64,000 bases of DNA, taken from the NCBI RefSeq assembly GCF_011392075.1, contig NZ_JAAJBV010000001.1:434001-498000 (forward strand), given 5' to 3'. Shown here piece by piece: positions 27,056 to 33,495 of this stretch (its first letter is position 1; the number at the start of each line of letters is the position of its first letter). The notes below the pieces were generated by a model. The model saw only the letters and a list, made by a program, of their open reading frames with translations, was not told the DNA's origin and ran no database searches. The translations under genes and the position numbers were made by a program. Source of the stretch: Flavobacterium celericrescens. GTDB lineage: Bacteria; Bacteroidota; Bacteroidia; Flavobacteriales; Flavobacteriaceae.

Positions 27056-28462
27056 CTACTCAACAACCAACTTACTACTAGAAACCACCGCAGCACCTTG
27101 TTTCACCAAAACCAAGTAAACCCCAGCTGGATAAGTACTCACATGCAACTCACTATTCCCAGAAACAGCATCCAAAGCCACCTCATGAATCAACCTACCA
27201 GTTACATCATAAATGGAAACAGTTGCATTAGTATCTGTTAAATTATAAGCTAAATTTACCACATCCTTAGCAGGGTTAGGATACATTGTAAAAACATTTT
27301 CTTGTTGAAATTCTGTAGCACTTAATGTAGCACAAAGACCAGACATTAGGGTAGGTACATAAACAGGATTTCCAACGGTACCATTACCATATTGACCCCC
27401 TTGGTTATCTCCCCATGCCCAAACTGAACCGTTTGATTTGGTAGCAATGGTAAACTGATCATTACCAGAACCTCCAGAAACAACATCAACCCAGTTGGTA
27501 TCAGTGCCCACTTGAACAGGAGTAAATTGATTAGTAGTGTTACCTATTCCAAGCTGACCTACATCATTAAGCCCCCAAGCCCACAATGTGCCATCGGGTT
27601 TAATTCCAAAAGAGACTTTCCAGCCAGCAAAAACTTTAGACCAAATATCAGTACCTACTTGTGTTGGTGTGTCTCTATAGTAAGAGGAAGGAAAATTATC
27701 GCCTGTTTGTCCATATTCTCCCCCCCCCCAAGACCATAGAGTACCATTTGTTTTTAAAGCTAAAATATGGGCAGCTCCAACATGAATACTGGCCCAATCG
27801 GTATCAGTATTCAATTGCGTAGGAATACTTCGTGCCATAACAGTACTGTTACCTAATAAACCTGCAAGATTCAATCCCCATCCCCAGATGGTACCATCAT
27901 TTTTTAAAGCAAAAACTGAGGCACCTCGACTAGTTTCAATATCTACCCAATGATTGGCTGTGCCAATTTGAATTGGGGTAAGTTGATTGGCACAACAGGT
28001 ATTATTCCCCATTTCATATTGATCATTTTGCCCCCAGCCCCAAATGGTACCATCGGTTTTTAATCCAATGGTCATATCAGTTGAAGCCGAAATTTTTTGC
28101 CAATTGGTGGCGGTACCGATTTGTTGTAAAGTAGGGTTTACCTGAGTAGTAGAACCATTACCTAATAGCCCGTACATACCATTTCCCATAGCCCATAAAG
28201 TACCATTGTTTTTGATAATAAATGTATTGTAAGCTCCAGTGCTTACTTTTAACCAATCAGTAGCTGTACCTATTTGAAAAGGAGTGGGATTTATTAAATT
28301 AATAATACTCAATTGACCAATATCACTTGAACCCCAACCCCATAGCGAGCCATCTGATTTGATAGATACGACATGATAGTCCCCAATCTCAAAACCATTA
28401 TAACATTGGCTAAAGCCTGTAACAGTTATCCATAAAAAGATTAAAGTAATTTTTTTAAGCAT
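27056..28462 (-). CDS. RCC1-repeat protein with T9SS type A sorting domain, paralogue 1
   Basis: A 468-residue secreted protein: signal peptide (LIFLWITVTGFSQ), then about seven RCC1-type propeller blades marked by repeated LKTDGTIWGWG/ GNG or GQ turns (residues about 25-370), then a type A T9SS C-terminal domain of about 75 residues (MYPNPAKDVVNLAYNLTD ... YPAGVYLVLVKQ ... KLVVE). It is exported by the type IX system and probably attached to the cell surface. The binding partner is unknown. A run of ten G (coding strand, 27720-27729) encodes part of SWGGGEYG. It is very similar to the neighbouring paralogue at 28680. Confidence 0.9.
   Translation of the reverse strand: MLKKITLIFLWITVTGFSQCYNGFEIGDYHVVSIKSDGSLWGWGSSDIGQLSIINLINPTPFQIGTATDWLKVSTGAYNTFIIKNNGTLWAMGNGMYGLLGNGSTTQVNPTLQQIGTATNWQKISASTDMTIGLKTDGTIWGWGQNDQYEMGNNTCCANQLTPIQIGTANHWVDIETSRGASVFALKNDGTIWGWGLNLAGLLGNSTVMARSIPTQLNTDTDWASIHVGAAHILALKTNGTLWSWGGGEYGQTGDNFPSSYYRDTPTQVGTDIWSKVFAGWKVSFGIKPDGTLWAWGLNDVGQLGIGNTTNQFTPVQVGTDTNWVDVVSGGSGNDQFTIATKSNGSVWAWGDNQGGQYGNGTVGNPVYVPTLMSGLCATLSATEFQQENVFTMYPNPAKDVVNLAYNLTDTNATVSIYDVTGRLIHEVALDAVSGNSELHVSTYPAGVYLVLVKQGAAVVSSSKLVVE
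27720..27729 (-). repeat. G10 homopolymer inside the RCC1 gene
   Basis: Ten consecutive C on the plus strand (G on the coding strand), encoding Trp-Gly-Gly-Gly. A change of one or two bases would shift the frame. Confidence 0.9.
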
Positions 28463-28482
28463 AATTCATTATTATTTTAAAA

Positions 28483-28507
28483 ACAGGTACGCTAAAAGCG
28501 TACCTGT
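28483..28507 (-). terminator. Hairpin ACAGGTACGCT/AGCGTACCTGT, copy 1
   Basis: Perfect 11-bp stem, 3-nt loop, followed on the minus strand by a run of T. An identical hairpin is at 30107-30131. It follows the tail of the third T9SS gene, so it is probably that gene's terminator, duplicated. Confidence 0.75.
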
Positions 28508-28518
28508 CTAGGGTTATT

Positions 28519-28563
28519 CTATTTAATAATTAATTTGTGTTGCCATAAGATAGTATCCGCTTG
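28519..28563 (-). pseudogene. 14-codon tail of a third T9SS gene, duplicated
   Basis: The minus strand reads QADTILWQHKLIIK then stop, matching the last residues of the fragment at 30143-30463 (QADAMLWQHKLIIK). It is cut off at the duplication junction near 28564-28579. Confidence 0.75.
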
Positions 28564-28679
28564 TTAAGAATCGTTTCTCTTGTCATTCCGAGCTTGCTAG
28601 GAATCTCCTAACCCTAGGCACACCACTAAACGCCGTTTAGTCCACAACCCGTAACTCGTAACCTGAAACCCGAAATTTT

Positions 28680-30089
28680 CTACTCAACAACCAACTTACT
28701 ACTAGAAACCACGGCAGCTCCTTGCTTAACCAAAACCAAGTAAACCCCAGCAGGATAAGCACTAACATTCAGCTCACTACTTCCTGTAACAGAATTCAAA
28801 GCCACATTTTGAATCAACCTACCAGTTAAATCAAAAACTTCAACAGTTGCATTAGCATCAGTTAAATTATAAGTTAAATTTACCACATCCTTAGCAGGAT
28901 TAGGATACATCGTAAAAACATTTTCTTGTTCAAATTCATCAGTGCTTAAGGTAGCACAAAGCCCCGTCATTAGGGTAGGAACATAAACCGGATTTCCAAC
29001 AGTACCATTACCATATTGTCCCACTTGATTATCTCCCCAGGCCCAAACCGTACCATTGGATTTTGTAGCAATAGTAAACTGGTCATTACCAGAACCACCT
29101 GAAACAACATCAACCCAGTCGGTATCAGTACCCACTTGAACAGGAGTAAATTGATTAGTAGTGTTGCCTATTCCAAGCTGTCCAACATCATTAAGCCCCC
29201 ATGCCCACAAGGTACCATCGGGTTTAATTCCAAAGGATACTTTCCAACCTGCAAATACTTTAGACCAAGTGTCAGTACCAACTTGTCTAGGATACGAACG
29301 ATATAATGAAGGAGACAAACCATCACCTGTTTGTCCATATTCCCCCCCCCCCCAAGACCATAGAGTACCATTCGTTTTTAAAGCTAAAATATGGGCGGCT
29401 CCAACATGAATACTCGCCCAATCAGTATCTGCATTCAATTGAGTGGGAACACTTCGTGCCATAACGGTATTATCAGCTAATAAACCTGCAGTATTCAATC
29501 CCCACCCCCAAATAGTGCCATCATTTTTTAAAGCAAAAACTGTGGCACCCCAACTAGTTCCTTCAATATCTACCCAATGATTGGCTGTGCCAATTTGAAT
29601 GGGTGTAAGTTGATTGGCACAACACGTATTATTCCCCATTTCATACTGATCATTTTGCCCCCAGCCCCAAATAGTGCCATCGGTTTTCAATCCAATGGTC
29701 ATTTGAGTTGAAGAGGATATCTTCTGCCAATTAGTAGCGCTACCGATTTGTTGCAAAGTAGGATTTATTGTAGTTGTAGAACCATTACCTAATAGTCCGT
29801 ACCTTCCATCTCCCATAGCCCACAAAGTACCATTATTTTTAATAATAAAAGTATTGTATGCTCCAGCACTTACTTTTAACCAATCAGTAGACGTTCCTAT
29901 TTGAAAAGAGGAAGGATTTATGGAATTGGTATTCCCTAAGCTTCCAGCATCACTTGAACCCCATCCCCATAATGTGCCATCCGATTTAATAGAGACAACA
30001 TGATATTCGCCAATATTAAAACCACTATAGCATTGACCATAAGTAGAAGCATATACCCATAAAAAGAATAAAGTAATTTTTTTAAGCAT
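28680..30089 (-). CDS. RCC1-repeat protein with T9SS type A sorting domain, paralogue 2
   Basis: A 469-residue paralogue of the protein at 27056, with the same architecture: signal peptide (LFFLWVYASTYGQ), RCC1-type propeller repeats, and a T9SS type A C-terminal domain ending in SKLVVE. The two differ mostly in the signal peptide, in short stretches of the first blades, in a loop after SWGGGEYGQTGD, and in the sorting domain (VEVFDLTGRLIQNV against VSIYDVTGRLIHEV). The G tract is longer here, twelve bases (29342-29353). It is presumably exported to the surface by the type IX system. Confidence 0.9.
   Translation of the reverse strand: MLKKITLFFLWVYASTYGQCYSGFNIGEYHVVSIKSDGTLWGWGSSDAGSLGNTNSINPSSFQIGTSTDWLKVSAGAYNTFIIKNNGTLWAMGDGRYGLLGNGSTTTINPTLQQIGSATNWQKISSSTQMTIGLKTDGTIWGWGQNDQYEMGNNTCCANQLTPIQIGTANHWVDIEGTSWGATVFALKNDGTIWGWGLNTAGLLADNTVMARSVPTQLNADTDWASIHVGAAHILALKTNGTLWSWGGGEYGQTGDGLSPSLYRSYPRQVGTDTWSKVFAGWKVSFGIKPDGTLWAWGLNDVGQLGIGNTTNQFTPVQVGTDTDWVDVVSGGSGNDQFTIATKSNGTVWAWGDNQVGQYGNGTVGNPVYVPTLMTGLCATLSTDEFEQENVFTMYPNPAKDVVNLTYNLTDANATVEVFDLTGRLIQNVALNSVTGSSELNVSAYPAGVYLVLVKQGAAVVSSSKLVVE
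29342..29353 (-). repeat. G12 homopolymer inside the second RCC1 gene
   Basis: Twelve consecutive C on the plus strand, in frame in this sequence. One T-to-C change relative to the paralogue joins two shorter runs and lengthens the tract. Long G tracts are prone to slippage. Confidence 0.9.
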
Positions 30090-30106
30090 AATTCGTTAGT
30101 TTAAAA

Positions 30107-30131
30107 ACAGGTACGCTAAAAGCGTACCTGT
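30107..30131 (-). terminator. Hairpin ACAGGTACGCT/AGCGTACCTGT, copy 2
   Basis: Identical in sequence to 28483-28507, 12 bp after the stop of the T9SS fragment at 30143, with a T run on the minus strand side. Confidence 0.8.
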
Positions 30132-30142
30132 TTAGGGTTATT

Positions 30143-30463
30143 CTATTTAATAATTAACTTGTGTTGCCATAACATAGCATCTGCTTGTTTTACAACTAAC
30201 ATATACATACCTGCAGGATAAGAGTCAATCGATAAAGTGACTTCCTTATCAGCCGAAGATAAGGCTTTTTTAGTAATATTTCTTCCTGTCAAATCATAAA
30301 TTTCCAAGGTGGCACCTTCTAATTCTAGAGAGTAAGAAAGGGTTACTGCTGTAACAGCTGGATTTGGATACAGACTAAAACTAGTTGGGTTAGTGATCAA
30401 CTCTTCTTTATTAATGTTATTCATTCTAACCCGATAGCGCGGAATTGCATTCCGTGCCCACAA
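30143..30463 (-). pseudogene. Truncated T9SS gene: orphan C-terminal sorting domain
   Basis: The open frame encodes 106 residues, of which about 80 form a complete type A T9SS sorting domain (SLYPNPAVTAVTLSYSLELE, LEIYDLTGRN, SYPAGMYMLVVKQ, HKLIIK). There is no signal peptide and no passenger. The first 14 or so residues (MWARNAIPRYRVRM) are read out of the dispersed repeat at 30433-30458, so they are not original coding sequence. This is best explained as the 3' end of a former secreted protein gene, cut by rearrangement at the repeat. Without a signal peptide it should not be secreted even if translated. Confidence 0.8.
30433..30458. repeat. 26-bp dispersed repeat, copy 1
   Basis: ATAGCGCGGAATTGCATTCC then GTGCCC. 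The same 26 bases occur at 30553-30578. It contains an imperfect palindrome (GCGCGGAAT / ATTCCGTGC). Confidence 0.9.
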
Positions 30464-30552
30464 GTTCCTTCAAACAAAGCTAGTGAAATATTTATTAAAA
30501 TGCTAATTATATAAGCATGGTCAAAAAGGCCTCGTAGAAAATAGAAAAACCT

Positions 30553-30609
30553 ATAGCGCGGAATTGCATTCCGTGCCCCCGCTCCCGCGCGAATCCTTTC
30601 GCGTGGTTC
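30553..30609. repeat. Composite dispersed repeat: 26-mer copy 2 joined to 22-mer copy B
   Basis: The 26-mer (30553-30578) is followed by CCCGCTCCCG and then the 22-mer (30588-30609), whose reverse complement is at 26740-26761. Both parts contain short palindromes, so the whole can fold into two hairpins. Confidence 0.85.
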
Positions 30610-30693
30610 ATTTCAATCAAAGATAACAAATTGTAACTAAAAAAAGTAAAGTCAACTTTTATAATTAAGTAGTCAAGTTGGTGTTTTCTTTAT

Positions 30694-30737
30694 AGATATA
30701 GCACTGTTACAGCACTGATATAACACTGATATAGCAT
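30694..30737. repeat. Short degenerate repeat of GATATAGCACTG words
   Basis: GATATAGCACTGTTACAGCA, then CTGATATAACACTGATATAG: four degenerate copies of a CACTG-TATA word. Confidence 0.65.
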
Positions 30738-30783
30738 AAAAAACTTAAGTTGTCTTAATGGTAACAGAAAGTTATCAAAAACC

Positions 30784-30816
30784 AAAAACCCCACAAATCA
30801 AATTTGCAGGGTTTTT
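30784..30816 (-). terminator. Terminator-like hairpin
   Basis: AAAAACCC ... GGGTTTTT with inner CAAAT/ATTTG pairing. It is the nearest such hairpin after the PhnA gene (minus strand, stop at 30899), although 80 bp away. Confidence 0.55.
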
Positions 30817-30828
30817 ATATCTTTTGCT

Positions 30829-30893
30829 CTGTCAAGCTGAACTTGTTTCAGCTTCTCTTTTTTAGATTCTGAAACGAGTTCAGAATGACAAAA
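30829..30893. repeat. GTCAAGCTGAACTTG element
   Basis: Two hairpins: GCTGAACTTGTTTCAGC and CTGAAACGAGTTCAG, ended by AATGAC. Elements of this type are common between genes in Bacteroidetes (from general knowledge); related GTCATTCCGAGC words occur at 26957 and 28581. Confidence 0.6.
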
Positions 30894-30898
30894 AGGTA

Positions 30899-31474
30899 TT
30901 ACTTCGTTTTCTTCACGTATTGCGTCAAAATATAAATACTTTGGTTTTCTACTCTACCTTCAATTAGGTTAGCGTCGTCCCAAACTAATTTAATGTTGTG
31001 TACAGCAGCTCCACGTTTTGCAGTAAAAGTAGCGCCTTTAACATCCAAATCTTTAACCAACACTACCGAGTCGCCATCTTGTAAAATAACGCCGTTACTG
31101 TCTTTATGTACAATTTTGTTTTCGTCTTCTTCTGCGCCTTCGCCTGTTGCTTTTGCCCATTCTAATGCTTCTTCGTCTAGGTACATCATGTCAAGCAAAT
31201 CGTTGTTTTTCAAACGGGCTAGCATACGCCAAGATAAAATTTGAACCGGTAAATGCTCGTTCCACATACTTTCTGATAACCCTCTCCAGTCGTTTTCATT
31301 CATGGTTTCTGGGTTTTCAATTTGGTCTTTTAAGTGTTTCGCAATTAAAACACTATTTTCAACCGTTCTTTCATTTGTTGGTGGCAATACATAAACAACT
31401 AAGTCATGCTCAGTACCACTAATTTCGCAAACTGAACCACTACGGTCTTTCAGTTTTCTTTCTATTACACTCAT
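30899..31474 (-). CDS. PhnA domain-containing protein
   Basis: A 191-residue protein whose C-terminal 70 residues form the PhnA domain (VHKDSNGVILQDGDSVVLVKD, VKGATFTAKRGAAVHNIKLV, NQSIYILTQYVKK). The first half (about 1-110) is the helical extension seen in Bacteroidetes members; the N-terminal zinc-ribbon cysteines of E. coli PhnA are not present, only one Cys being visible (SVCEISG). Despite the name, PhnA is not needed for phosphonate use and its role is unclear. No phosphonate genes are nearby. A TACCTTTG motif at 31510-31517 may be its promoter. Confidence 0.88.
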   Translation of the reverse strand: MSVIERKLKDRSGSVCEISGTEHDLVVYVLPPTNERTVENSVLIAKHLKDQIENPETMNENDWRGLSESMWNEHLPVQILSWRMLARLKNNDLLDMMYLDEEALEWAKATGEGAEEDENKIVHKDSNGVILQDGDSVVLVKDLDVKGATFTAKRGAAVHNIKLVWDDANLIEGRVENQSIYILTQYVKKTK

Positions 31475-31509
31475 TTTGAATGGATTTTACTTAATACAAT
31501 AATTTGAGA

Positions 31510-31517
31510 CAAAGGTA
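31510..31517 (-). promoter_or_regulatory. Putative -7 motif of the PhnA gene
   Basis: TACCTTTG on the minus strand, 35 bp upstream of the start. Confidence 0.5.
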
Positions 31518-31539
31518 TAAATTGTAATAGAATAGCATA

Positions 31540-31570
31540 AAAAAAAGCAACTTTTTTGACGAGTTGCTTT
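31540..31570 (-). terminator. Terminator after the small outer-membrane protein gene
   Basis: AAAGCAACT / AGTTGCTTT stem, 9-nt loop, T run on the minus strand, 22 bp after the stop at 31592. Confidence 0.8.
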
Positions 31571-31591
31571 AAAATATGGTTCAAAAATGGC

Positions 31592-32089
31592 TTATAAATT
31601 GAATGAAGCACCAAAAGTAAACACAAATTGATTGTTGTAATGTTCAAATCCATTTACATCAGAATCATATCTTGCTAATGGTGTAAATGCTTCCGTGTAT
31701 AAACCAAATCCTTCTGTAAAGAAATAGCGAACACCTAAATGTGCGCCAAAATTCCTAGTTCCTAATTCTAATCCAGGATAAACATCCATTTTTGGGTCTA
31801 ATCCAATAACATTTCCAATGTTGGCATTAAAACGTGCTTTAATATCGGCTCTATCTTCAAAACGTGCTTTTTCTCCAGCAATTTTGTCGGCATTTAACAA
31901 ATAAGTTGCCACAAAACCATAGGACATATTTTCACCTAAACCAAAATCAACAGTTGAGGTAATCCCAGTCCCACCATCTTGAAAATTAGCACCTACTTGA
32001 AATTTAATATCGCCTTTCCCTTTAAAGGCTTGAGCGTTTGACAGTTGAACAGCAGTAAATAACGTAATTACTAATAAAATCTTTTTCAT
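31592..32089 (-). CDS. Small outer-membrane beta-barrel-like protein (DUF6646-type)
   Basis: A 165-residue exported protein: signal peptide ending LSNAQ at about residue 19, then amphipathic beta strands (KFQVGANFQDGGTGITSTVD, MSYGFVATYLLN, NFGAHLGVRYFF, FVFTFGASFNL) with an aromatic/leucine C-terminus. This fits a small eight-stranded outer-membrane barrel. I believe it corresponds to the DUF6646 group, but recall of the family number is not certain. Function unknown. TATATTTG at 32114-32121 is a likely -7 element. Confidence 0.8.
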   Translation of the reverse strand: MKKILLVITLFTAVQLSNAQAFKGKGDIKFQVGANFQDGGTGITSTVDFGLGENMSYGFVATYLLNADKIAGEKARFEDRADIKARFNANIGNVIGLDPKMDVYPGLELGTRNFGAHLGVRYFFTEGFGLYTEAFTPLARYDSDVNGFEHYNNQFVFTFGASFNL

Positions 32090-32113
32090 TATTCTGTAGG
32101 TTTAATTAAGGTA

Positions 32114-32121
32114 CAAATATA
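32114..32121 (-). promoter_or_regulatory. Putative -7 motif of the small outer-membrane protein gene
   Basis: TATATTTG on the minus strand, 24 bp upstream of the start, between the metallophosphoesterase stop and this gene. Confidence 0.5.
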
Positions 32122-32129
32122 GGACTATT

Positions 32130-32864
32130 TTAGTTTCTTCCTTTTTCAGTAGGATATAAATCAGGAAGCGGATCACTTTGCCAAAATTCTTTGGTGTCTA
32201 CATTCATAATAGTAAGTTTTCCTTTAAATGCAGCTCCCGTATCTACATTCCATACAGAAGCCCGATTAACAGGAACAGTCTCATTAATTTTAGTGACAGG
32301 AGTATGACCAATAAAAATTTCAGCGTATATTTTTAAACGATTTGGATAAGTTATCGCTTCTTTTGACAAGGCAGTATCTAAAGCTAATGCAGTTTCCCAA
32401 AGTGTTCTATCCCAATAGTATAAAGGCGTAAAGTATTCAAATTCCACCCCTTTTACATTAGTAAATCCTGCATGAATAAACAACCTGTTTTTTTCATCAA
32501 TATAATAATCTTGTAATGATTTTAAGAATTCAATATGCTTGTTTTTAGTGGTTTCATCAATATTTTCATAGGACTTCACGGTGGCAGCTCCACCATGAAT
32601 AAACCACATTTGTTCATCAAAATTTTCCGTATTCCCCGTTAACCAATCAAGCAACAAAGCATCATGATTTCCGCGAATAAAAACACACTTTTGACGTTTT
32701 TGAATTTCGATTAGAAAATCTAAAACAGCCGGAGATTCGCTCCAACCATCTACAAAATCACCTAAAAAAATCAACGTATCATTTGCGTTAACACCTGATT
32801 TTTCAAGTATTTGCAAGAGCGCTTTGAGCCCTCCATGAATATCTCCAATTACAAAATTTCTCAT
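32130..32864 (-). CDS. Metallophosphoesterase (serine/threonine phosphatase / Ap4A-hydrolase-like)
   Basis: A 244-residue calcineurin-fold phosphoesterase. The metal motifs GDIHG (residues 7-11), GDFVDG, and FIRGNHD follow in normal order, with IHGG and HAGF/GHTP later supplying the remaining His ligands. It resembles cytosolic PrpA/PrpE-type protein phosphatases and bis(5'-nucleosyl)-tetraphosphatases; the sequence does not decide between them. The ATG at 32864 (MRNFVIGDIHGG) is preferred to an in-frame GTG three codons upstream. Its start is 41 bp from the palindrome at 32905 on the divergent side, so it could share that control. Confidence 0.88.
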   Translation of the reverse strand: MRNFVIGDIHGGLKALLQILEKSGVNANDTLIFLGDFVDGWSESPAVLDFLIEIQKRQKCVFIRGNHDALLLDWLTGNTENFDEQMWFIHGGAATVKSYENIDETTKNKHIEFLKSLQDYYIDEKNRLFIHAGFTNVKGVEFEYFTPLYYWDRTLWETALALDTALSKEAITYPNRLKIYAEIFIGHTPVTKINETVPVNRASVWNVDTGAAFKGKLTIMNVDTKEFWQSDPLPDLYPTEKGRN

Positions 32865-32885
32865 ATAAAACACTGAAAATGAGCA

Positions 32886-32949
32886 CTAAAACTTTAACAA
32901 AATATACAGAAAATCTGTAAAATGGTTTCAAAAAGTAGCTCTATTTTTG
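32886..32949 (+). promoter_or_regulatory. Regulated promoter P1: 35-bp conserved block with TACAGAAAATCTGTA palindrome and -7 motif
   Basis: CTAAAACTTTAACAAAAT (32886-32903) leads to the perfect palindrome TACAGA-AAA-TCTGTA (32905-32919). After exactly 22 nt comes TATTTTTG (32942-32949), matching TAnnTTTG. The same 35-bp block with one mismatch occurs at 36219-36253, again 22 nt before a -7-like motif. No TTG is present at the -33 position in this copy, as would suit an activator-dependent promoter. Confidence 0.75.
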
Positions 32950-32965
32950 GAATTCAAAAATAGAG
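32939..32965 (+). promoter_or_regulatory. Second inverted repeat over the P1 -7 region
   Basis: CTCTATTTTTG, loop GAATT, CAAAAATAGAG: a perfect 11-bp inverted repeat that covers the -7 motif and the expected start of transcription. It could be an operator or a 5' mRNA hairpin. Confidence 0.55.
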
Positions 32966-33019
32966 AATTAAACAAATTATTTAACAAAACAATTAACAAA
33001 CACTTAAAAATTAATCATT

Positions 33020-33250
33020 ATGAAAAACACAATCAAATTATTCGGATTAGTATTAGTAAGCATTTCTATTTTTTCATGTACTACAGATGAATATGATGCA
33101 GAACTTGAAAAAAACGCTAATATAATAGAAAACACGCAAAGCGAATTAGCAAGAGAAGGCGAAGGCGACGAAGAAAACACCCAAACCGCACAAACTACGT
33201 CGACAAATGCAGATGGAACGCCTTATGTTATAATTGTAAAAAAAGATTAA
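33020..33250 (+). CDS. Small lipoprotein, peptide gene 1 of the two-component unit
   Basis: A 76-residue protein of unknown family with a lipoprotein signal: KLFGLVLVSISIFSC, lipobox Cys at residue 20. The mature part is acidic and low-complexity (AREGEGDEENTQTAQTTSTN) and ends ADGTPYVIIVKKD. The same VKKD tail ends the next small gene. It is the first gene after the palindromic promoter P1 and is followed by the sensor kinase and regulator genes, so I infer that it is a target of that system, a signal for it, or both. Confidence 0.75.
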   Translation: MKNTIKLFGLVLVSISIFSCTTDEYDAELEKNANIIENTQSELAREGEGDEENTQTAQTTSTNADGTPYVIIVKKD

Positions 33251-33270
33251 TTACTTAAAAATTATTAGAG

Positions 33271-33450
33271 ATGAAAGCATTAATTATTTTAATAACTAGC
33301 TCATTATTTTTGTCTGGAATACCAAAAAACAGAGAAAAAGATTCCATAAAGAAAATTTTAAATTATAAAATTGAAAAAAAGGATGTAACAATAAAAGTTG
33401 ATAACCCAATAAATATAAGTATGCCTATAATTATTGTAAAAAAAGATTAA
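33271..33450 (+). CDS. Small exported peptide, peptide gene 2 of the two-component unit
   Basis: A 59-residue open frame starting with ATG at 33271, 20 bp after the previous stop. It begins with an uncleaved or cleaved hydrophobic segment (MKALIILITSSLFLSGIP), then a lysine-rich part, and ends NISMPIIIVKKD. The last seven residues match the end of the upstream lipoprotein (VIIVKKD) and the DNA ATTGTAAAAAAAGATTAAT is the same at both stops. The shared tail is strong evidence that it is a real gene and not noise. Function unknown; I infer an exported signal or substrate related to the adjacent sensor kinase. Confidence 0.7.
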   Translation: MKALIILITSSLFLSGIPKNREKDSIKKILNYKIEKKDVTIKVDNPINISMPIIIVKKD

Positions 33451-33467
33451 TAATTATCTTTAAATAG

Positions 33468-33475
33468 TAAATTTG
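33468..33475 (+). promoter_or_regulatory. Putative -7 motif ahead of the sensor kinase
   Basis: TAAATTTG, 20 bp upstream of the TTG start of the kinase gene. It would give the kinase and regulator basal expression apart from P1. Confidence 0.5.
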
Positions 33476-33495
33476 TTTACAAGTAAATATTTTTA

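Larger units (their letters stand above)
26954..28563. repeat. Tandem duplication unit, copy 1 (about 1.6 kb)
   Basis: Corresponds to 28579-30188. The unit contains a 3' flank (CTTGTCATTCCGAGCTTGCT ...), an RCC1/T9SS gene, a hairpin and a short tail of another T9SS gene. The flanks are nearly identical outside the genes too, so this is a segmental tandem duplication rather than two independently acquired genes. Confidence 0.85.
28579..30188. repeat. Tandem duplication unit, copy 2 (about 1.6 kb)
   Basis: Corresponds to 26954-28563. Matching parts include the CTTGTCATTCCGAGCTTGCT flank, the CTAAACGCCGTTTAG palindrome, the CGTAACTCGTAACCTGAAAC run, the RCC1 gene and the hairpin at 30107. Confidence 0.85.
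30459..30898. other. Gene-free stretch of dispersed repeats
   Basis: This gap of about 435 bp between the T9SS fragment and the PhnA gene has no supported gene. It carries two copies of the 26-mer, the 22-mer copy B, a CACTG/TATAG stutter at 30694-30737, a terminator-like hairpin at 30784 and a GTCAAGCTGAACTTG element at 30829-30893. Confidence 0.6.

Noticed and set aside
27056..30089. Regularly spaced repeats suggesting a CRISPR array
   Set aside because: The repeats are in-frame RCC1 blades and a tandem gene duplication; there are no equal-length direct repeats with unique spacers and no cas genes.
30899..31474. PhnA gene as a sign of a phosphonate degradation operon
   Set aside because: No other phosphonate genes are present, and PhnA proteins are not required for phosphonate use.
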